Of a stretch of 8,564 bases of DNA, positions 5,931 through 8,564 are shown piece by piece (position 1 is the stretch's first letter; each line of letters begins with the position of its first letter). The notes beneath the pieces are model-generated. The model had not been told where the DNA came from. It ran no database searches and saw nothing but the letters and a program-made list of their open reading frames with translations. Source of the stretch: an uncultured Synechococcus sp. (lineage in GTDB: Bacteria > Cyanobacteriota > Cyanobacteriia > PCC-6307 > Cyanobiaceae); NCBI GenBank assembly GCA_937975655.1, contig CALJTZ010000230.1, positions 1-8,564 on the forward strand. The letters are read 5' to 3'. Made by a program: the position numbers and the translations under genes.

Positions 5931-7098
5931 TTACAGGGCTGCCATCAGCTCCAGATCAGTCAGCCTCAATGGCGAAGACGAACGAGCAAACGGGATATAA
6001 ATCTCGGCACTGGCGATGGAGCCGCTGGCATCAGCTCCCCCTGCAATCAGCACATGGCCGTTGGCCAGGAGAGTTTCGGTGTGGCGCCATCGCTTGTCAT
6101 GCATGGAGCCAGTAGGCTCAAATTGGCCTTGGGAGGCGTTGTAAATCTCCGCCGACGAGGAGGGAACTTGCAAGTCATAGCCACCAGCGATCAAAACCTT
6201 GCCATGTCCCAAATACGTTGCCGTATGCCGGCCCCGTGCGGAGTGCATCGAACCGGAGCCGGAAAATTGCTTTTGACGCGGCCCATAAGACTCAGATGAA
6301 CTCAACGTTCCCGTAGGAGCAGTTCCATTTTGATAGCCACCCACCATGAGAACCTCGCCATTCGGGAGGAGCGTGGCCGACGGATAACGCCTAGCCGTTG
6401 ACATGGCACCGGTGGACTTGAAAGAACCAGTTCTTGGCTGGTACAGCTCGGGAGCATTCACATAATTTCCATTATAGCCGCCAGCCACCAAAACACTTCC
6501 ATCATCTAGGAGAGTAGCGGTGTGGTTGCGCCGGGGAGTTTGCATGGATCCCGTCAACTTAAAGCTTCCACTTTTGGGTCGATAAATCTCGGCCGATGCA
6601 AGCGGAGTTCCGTCACTGGCGCCTTAGTACCCGCCAACAACCAAGGCATGGCCGTTCGGAAGCAGCGTGACCGTGGGATTCGTTCGCGAAACATGCAGCG
6701 AATCCGTTTCAGAGAAGTGTCCTGTGAGCGGGTCGTACACCTCTACGGACGCCGTGGACAATCCCTGGCGACTCTGGCCGCCCACCATGAGGACGCGGCC
6801 GTCGGCCAGCTGGACGGACGCGGCAGCAAGGCGGGGCGTCTTCATAGCACCAGTCCGCGAGAACATTCCGGTGACTGGGTCATACACCTCGGCCGATGCG
6901 AGTGTCTTGCCCTTGGCGCCAACGCCACCCGCCACCCGCCACCAGCACACGGCCGTCCGGCAAAGCTGTGACTGTGTGCAGAGCGCGCGGGATCGTCATG
7001 GACCCTGTGTATGCAAATCCCCCCGAACTCGAATGGCCGGAGCCGGGCTCAAACCTGGCCGCTGCTACAACGGCACTGAGATCAGATGGAGAGGCCAC
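5931..7098 (-). pseudogene. Kelch-repeat beta-propeller protein, frameshifted and with an in-frame stop
   Basis: The minus strand encodes seven Kelch-type blade motifs of about 45-50 residues. Each has the pattern TGSM-x-x-x-R-x-x-H/A-T-x-x-L-x-D/N-G-x-V-L-V/I-A/V-G-G, then S-A-E-I/V-Y-x-P. In order from 7098, blade 1 ends at VLVAGG, where the frame breaks at the 7-bp duplication (6924-6943). Blades 2 and 3 follow in the frame ending at TAA (6624-6626). Blades 4 to 7 continue in that same frame to the TAA at 5931-5933. Coding character continues across the stop: GASDGTPLASAEIYRP is encoded just after it. The first blade has only a GTG (7096-7098) with a TAG six codons upstream, and no signal peptide, so the 5' end may also be lost. 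Kelch propellers usually act as binding or galactose-oxidase-like folds; which applies here cannot be told. The lesions could be genuine decay, phase variation or sequencing error. Confidence 0.85.
6924..6943. repeat. 7-bp tandem repeat tract causing the Kelch frameshift
   Basis: On the plus strand GCCACCC occurs twice in a row and is followed by a third partial copy GCCACC, a period-7 tract of 20 nt (GGCGGGT units on the coding strand). Seven is not a multiple of three, so gain of one unit shifts the reading frame. Deleting one unit restores VLVAGGVGAKGKT followed by LASAEVYDP, an uninterrupted Kelch blade. The tract is therefore the frameshift site. Confidence 0.85.
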
Positions 7099-7289
7099 GG
7101 CCGATTGAGTTTCGCGCTACAAAGTTGGACAACGCTAAACAGGGACACTGCCACATGCAACCCCCAGACAAGGGATCGATGCATTGGCGAATGGAATCCA
7201 ATACAGGAGATGCAGAAGGCACATAACAGTGCCACCTCAAGGAGCAGCAATACAGCCACAATCCTGATCGCTCAGCAACCACCTCCTTG

Positions 7290-7301
7290 TAGCGATCGCT
7301 A
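7290..7301. repeat. HIP1 site inside a 12-bp palindrome
   Basis: TAGCGATCGCTA is a perfect 12-bp palindrome containing the HIP1 octamer at 7292-7299. It lies in DNA with no gene. It supports a cyanobacterial host; no other role can be seen. Confidence 0.65.
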
Positions 7302-7360
7302 TAGCATTAAATATCATACAGACGTTCTCACTCCCCCCTCGGAAGCCTGCATCATCCGAT

Positions 7361-7386
7361 GGATTCACGCTGACAGCCGTGAATCC
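7361..7386. repeat. Perfect 9-bp inverted repeat (hairpin)
   Basis: GGATTCACG (7361-7369) and CGTGAATCC (7378-7386) pair perfectly around the 8-nt loop CTGACAGC. A T-G wobble and an A-T pair can extend the stem by two. No T-tract follows on either strand, so it is not an obvious intrinsic terminator. It could be a terminator remnant, an operator, part of a small RNA or an element end. Confidence 0.45.
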
Positions 7387-7613
7387 GTAGGGCAGTTCAG
7401 CCTGAAGTAGGCGCGACCGGCCATGGCACGGAGGCAAGTGGATGAAACCCCACGCATCAAGTGTACAATCGCCCCATTCATCGCTGATTTCGGCGCTTTC
7501 ACAGGCCAATCAAACAACGGACATGGCCTGACCTCGCTTAACTATCACTGATTCCATTGCACAAGGAAGAATCTGCACGCTCGGGAAGCACCTATCTACC
7601 CACCCTGCAACAT

Positions 7614-7643
7614 GAAGAAAGGGAGCTCAAAATATGAGCCCCT
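7614..7643 (-). terminator. Rho-independent-like terminator downstream of the carbonic anhydrase gene
   Basis: On the minus strand GGG-GCTCA pairs with TGAGC-T-CCC (one bulged T) around a 5-nt loop, followed directly by TTTCTTC. This is the only hairpin in the window with a T-rich tail in the right orientation. It lies about 80 bp past the carbonic anhydrase stop and probably ends that transcript before the Kelch remnant. Confidence 0.55.
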
Positions 7644-7666
7644 GAGACCATCAGTTGTATAGAGGC

Positions 7667-7694
7667 GCTTTGGGGCTGATAGCCACCCCAAAGC
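7667..7694 (-). terminator. Strong hairpin just after the carbonic anhydrase stop
   Basis: GCTTTGGGG (7667-7675) and CCCCAAAGC (7686-7694) form a perfect 9-bp stem with a 10-nt loop, 25 nt past the stop codon. No T-tract follows. It may stabilise the 3' end of the mRNA or act together with the second hairpin at 7614-7643. Confidence 0.5.
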
Positions 7695-7719
7695 CGCATC
7701 ACGCACTGATTTCGAAGAT

Positions 7720-8481
7720 CTAGTCACTTGTGCTGATCACCCTCTCATTAAGAGGCTGCAGTGGCCTCGCATTCATGGGATAAAGCTTTTGGAAGGCGGC
7801 CAATTGAGCCGGAGAGATCGTCTCCGGCGTCTTGAGAATATAGAACTGAACCCCCTCAGAACAGGGAGGCGTTGTCAAAGATCCTGCATAGGTATAGTAG
7901 GAAAGGTCTTTCGGAAGAACGCCGTCCAGCGAAGGAAGGGATGCACTAACTTTTTGACCTTTCGCGGAGGGGAGAAGCTTCCAAAGCGATGAAATGAAAG
8001 AATTTGGGGAACCCTCTACGAAATTCACGCCAATGACGGCAAGCTTTCCGGCAGCATCTTGGTGAACAAGGTGAACATTCATAGCGTAGTGGACACCGTT
8101 AATGGCCTCCTCGCTTGGCGTATGAAAGTGATACTGGAGCAACTTGTATTCAGCGTTACCAATCAGCAAACGACCCTCGGTGTTTACTTGAATGGTCGTT
8201 CCAGTATTGACCACAGTATCGCCAGACGTGGGCCGATAGGAGGGAACCAGCACTGGGGCATTAGCCTTTCGCTTGGTCCTGTCAGACACAATATTCACGG
8301 GTGCCTGCTCGGCTCCATCCGTACACTTAGCGTATTCAGGACTTAGTTTTCCCCAGTTTTCTGGAGCCACGTCTCCTTGATAGCCGTATTGCGGCTTCGC
8401 CAATGAACCCACTGGCGCCAATGCCATACCCAGCAAGATCAATGGAATGCAACGGCGTGATGGGACCAAGCGAATCGCCAT
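7720..8481 (-). CDS. Secreted alpha-carbonic anhydrase with altered active-site residues
   Basis: A 253-residue alpha-class carbonic anhydrase (CO2 + H2O to bicarbonate), full length for bacterial members. A signal peptide (basic MAIRLVPSRR, hydrophobic about 11-24, likely cut after SLA at 28) sends it to the periplasm or outside. Zinc ligands H118, H120 and H137 are present (QYHFHTPSE, NVHLVH). So are Glu124 and Thr203 (human CAII E106/T199 pair) and a probable disulfide C53-C207 (YAKCTDG, TTPPCSEGV). Unusual are Thr95 where the proton-shuttle His64 normally sits (VVNTGTTIQV), Glu125 for His107, and Asn135 for the second-shell Glu117. The start ATG is at 8479-8481. No near Shine-Dalgarno is visible; GAGAAG is about 20 nt upstream. 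It stands alone and is less GC-rich than the efflux operon. Extracellular enzymes of this class in cyanobacteria are linked to inorganic-carbon supply. Family certain; activity level uncertain. Confidence 0.95.
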   Translation of the reverse strand: MAIRLVPSRRCIPLILLGMALAPVGSLAKPQYGYQGDVAPENWGKLSPEYAKCTDGAEQAPVNIVSDRTKRKANAPVLVPSYRPTSGDTVVNTGTTIQVNTEGRLLIGNAEYKLLQYHFHTPSEEAINGVHYAMNVHLVHQDAAGKLAVIGVNFVEGSPNSFISSLWKLLPSAKGQKVSASLPSLDGVLPKDLSYYTYAGSLTTPPCSEGVQFYILKTPETISPAQLAAFQKLYPMNARPLQPLNERVISTSD

Positions 8482-8527
8482 TATTAGAGTTGGTGCAGAC
8501 TTCTCTAGTTGTGTTTTCTCACCAGGT

Positions 8528-8563
8528 CATTCAGTAGCGCGCAACAGTCCGAGCTGCTGAATG
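8528..8563. repeat. Imperfect inverted repeat upstream of the carbonic anhydrase gene
   Basis: CATTCAGTAGC (8528-8538) and GCTGCTGAATG (8553-8563) are inverted repeats with one mismatch in 11, separated by 14 nt, 47-82 bp upstream of the carbonic anhydrase start. It could be an operator controlling that gene or the terminator of a gene beyond the window edge. No T-tract is visible, and the next base is the end of the window. Confidence 0.4.
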
Positions 8564-8564
8564 G

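Larger units (their letters stand above)
7099..7719. other. About 620 bp with no convincing gene
   Basis: No ORF here has recognisable protein features on either strand. What is visible is a HIP1 site within a 12-bp palindrome, a 9-bp perfect hairpin at 7361-7386, a 7-bp inverted repeat CAGGCCA (7502-7508) with TGGCCTG (7524-7530), and two hairpins at 7614-7694 that probably terminate the carbonic anhydrase transcript. The lost 5' part and promoter of the Kelch gene would be expected at the left end of this stretch. No transposase remnant or tRNA was seen. Confidence 0.55.

Noticed and set aside
7065..7259. 64-codon minus-strand frame with a hydrophobic N-terminus, considered as a lost signal peptide for the Kelch protein
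   Set aside because: It is in a different frame from the Kelch blades and would need a third, unsupported frameshift near 7100. The hydrophobicity alone is not enough.
7237..7509. 90-codon minus-strand frame in the gene-free stretch
   Set aside because: No recognisable motif, no ribosome binding site and Cys-rich unusual composition; a chance ORF is more likely.

Overview
The window most likely comes from a GC-rich unicellular cyanobacterium of the Synechococcus/Cyanobium type. The evidence is two tandem cyAbrB regulators (a cyanobacterial family), two HIP1 octamers (GCGATCGC at 4389 and 7292), and about two-thirds GC in sampled lines of the left and middle parts. No rRNA, tRNA, CRISPR array, transposase or recombinase gene was seen. 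This is a reading by eye; no database search was run.

Left part (1-834): two minus-strand cyAbrB-type genes lie head to tail and are about 80% identical. The downstream copy is cut by the window edge.

Centre (832-5391): an envelope transport locus. A TolC-like outer-membrane channel gene on the minus strand diverges, across a 64-bp gap, from a tightly packed plus-strand operon. That operon encodes a HlyD-type membrane fusion protein, a 57-residue two-helix membrane protein missed by length cut-offs, a FUSC-type integral membrane protein, and a potassium-channel-like protein with a canonical TTVGYGD filter. The four operon genes overlap or are one base apart, so they are probably co-transcribed and translationally coupled. 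The set resembles the AaeXAB logic of the enterobacterial aromatic-acid efflux system (small membrane protein, fusion protein, FUSC transporter). The differences are a fusion protein whose C-terminus looks like the NHLM/NHLP peptide-secretion subfamily, plus the channel. A joint role in exporting a small molecule or peptide, with the channel perhaps balancing charge, is inference.

Right part (5392-8564): the DNA is less GC-rich (near half GC in sampled lines) and looks more accessory. It holds a short unrecognised ORF (5541-5762), a Kelch-propeller gene on the minus strand broken by a frameshift and an in-frame stop, about 620 bp with no convincing gene but several hairpins, and a secreted alpha-carbonic anhydrase on the minus strand. 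The Kelch frameshift is exactly explained by one extra copy of a 7-bp tandem unit. The carbonic anhydrase keeps its three zinc histidines and the gatekeeper Thr/Glu pair, but lacks the proton-shuttle His and carries two unusual second-shell residues.
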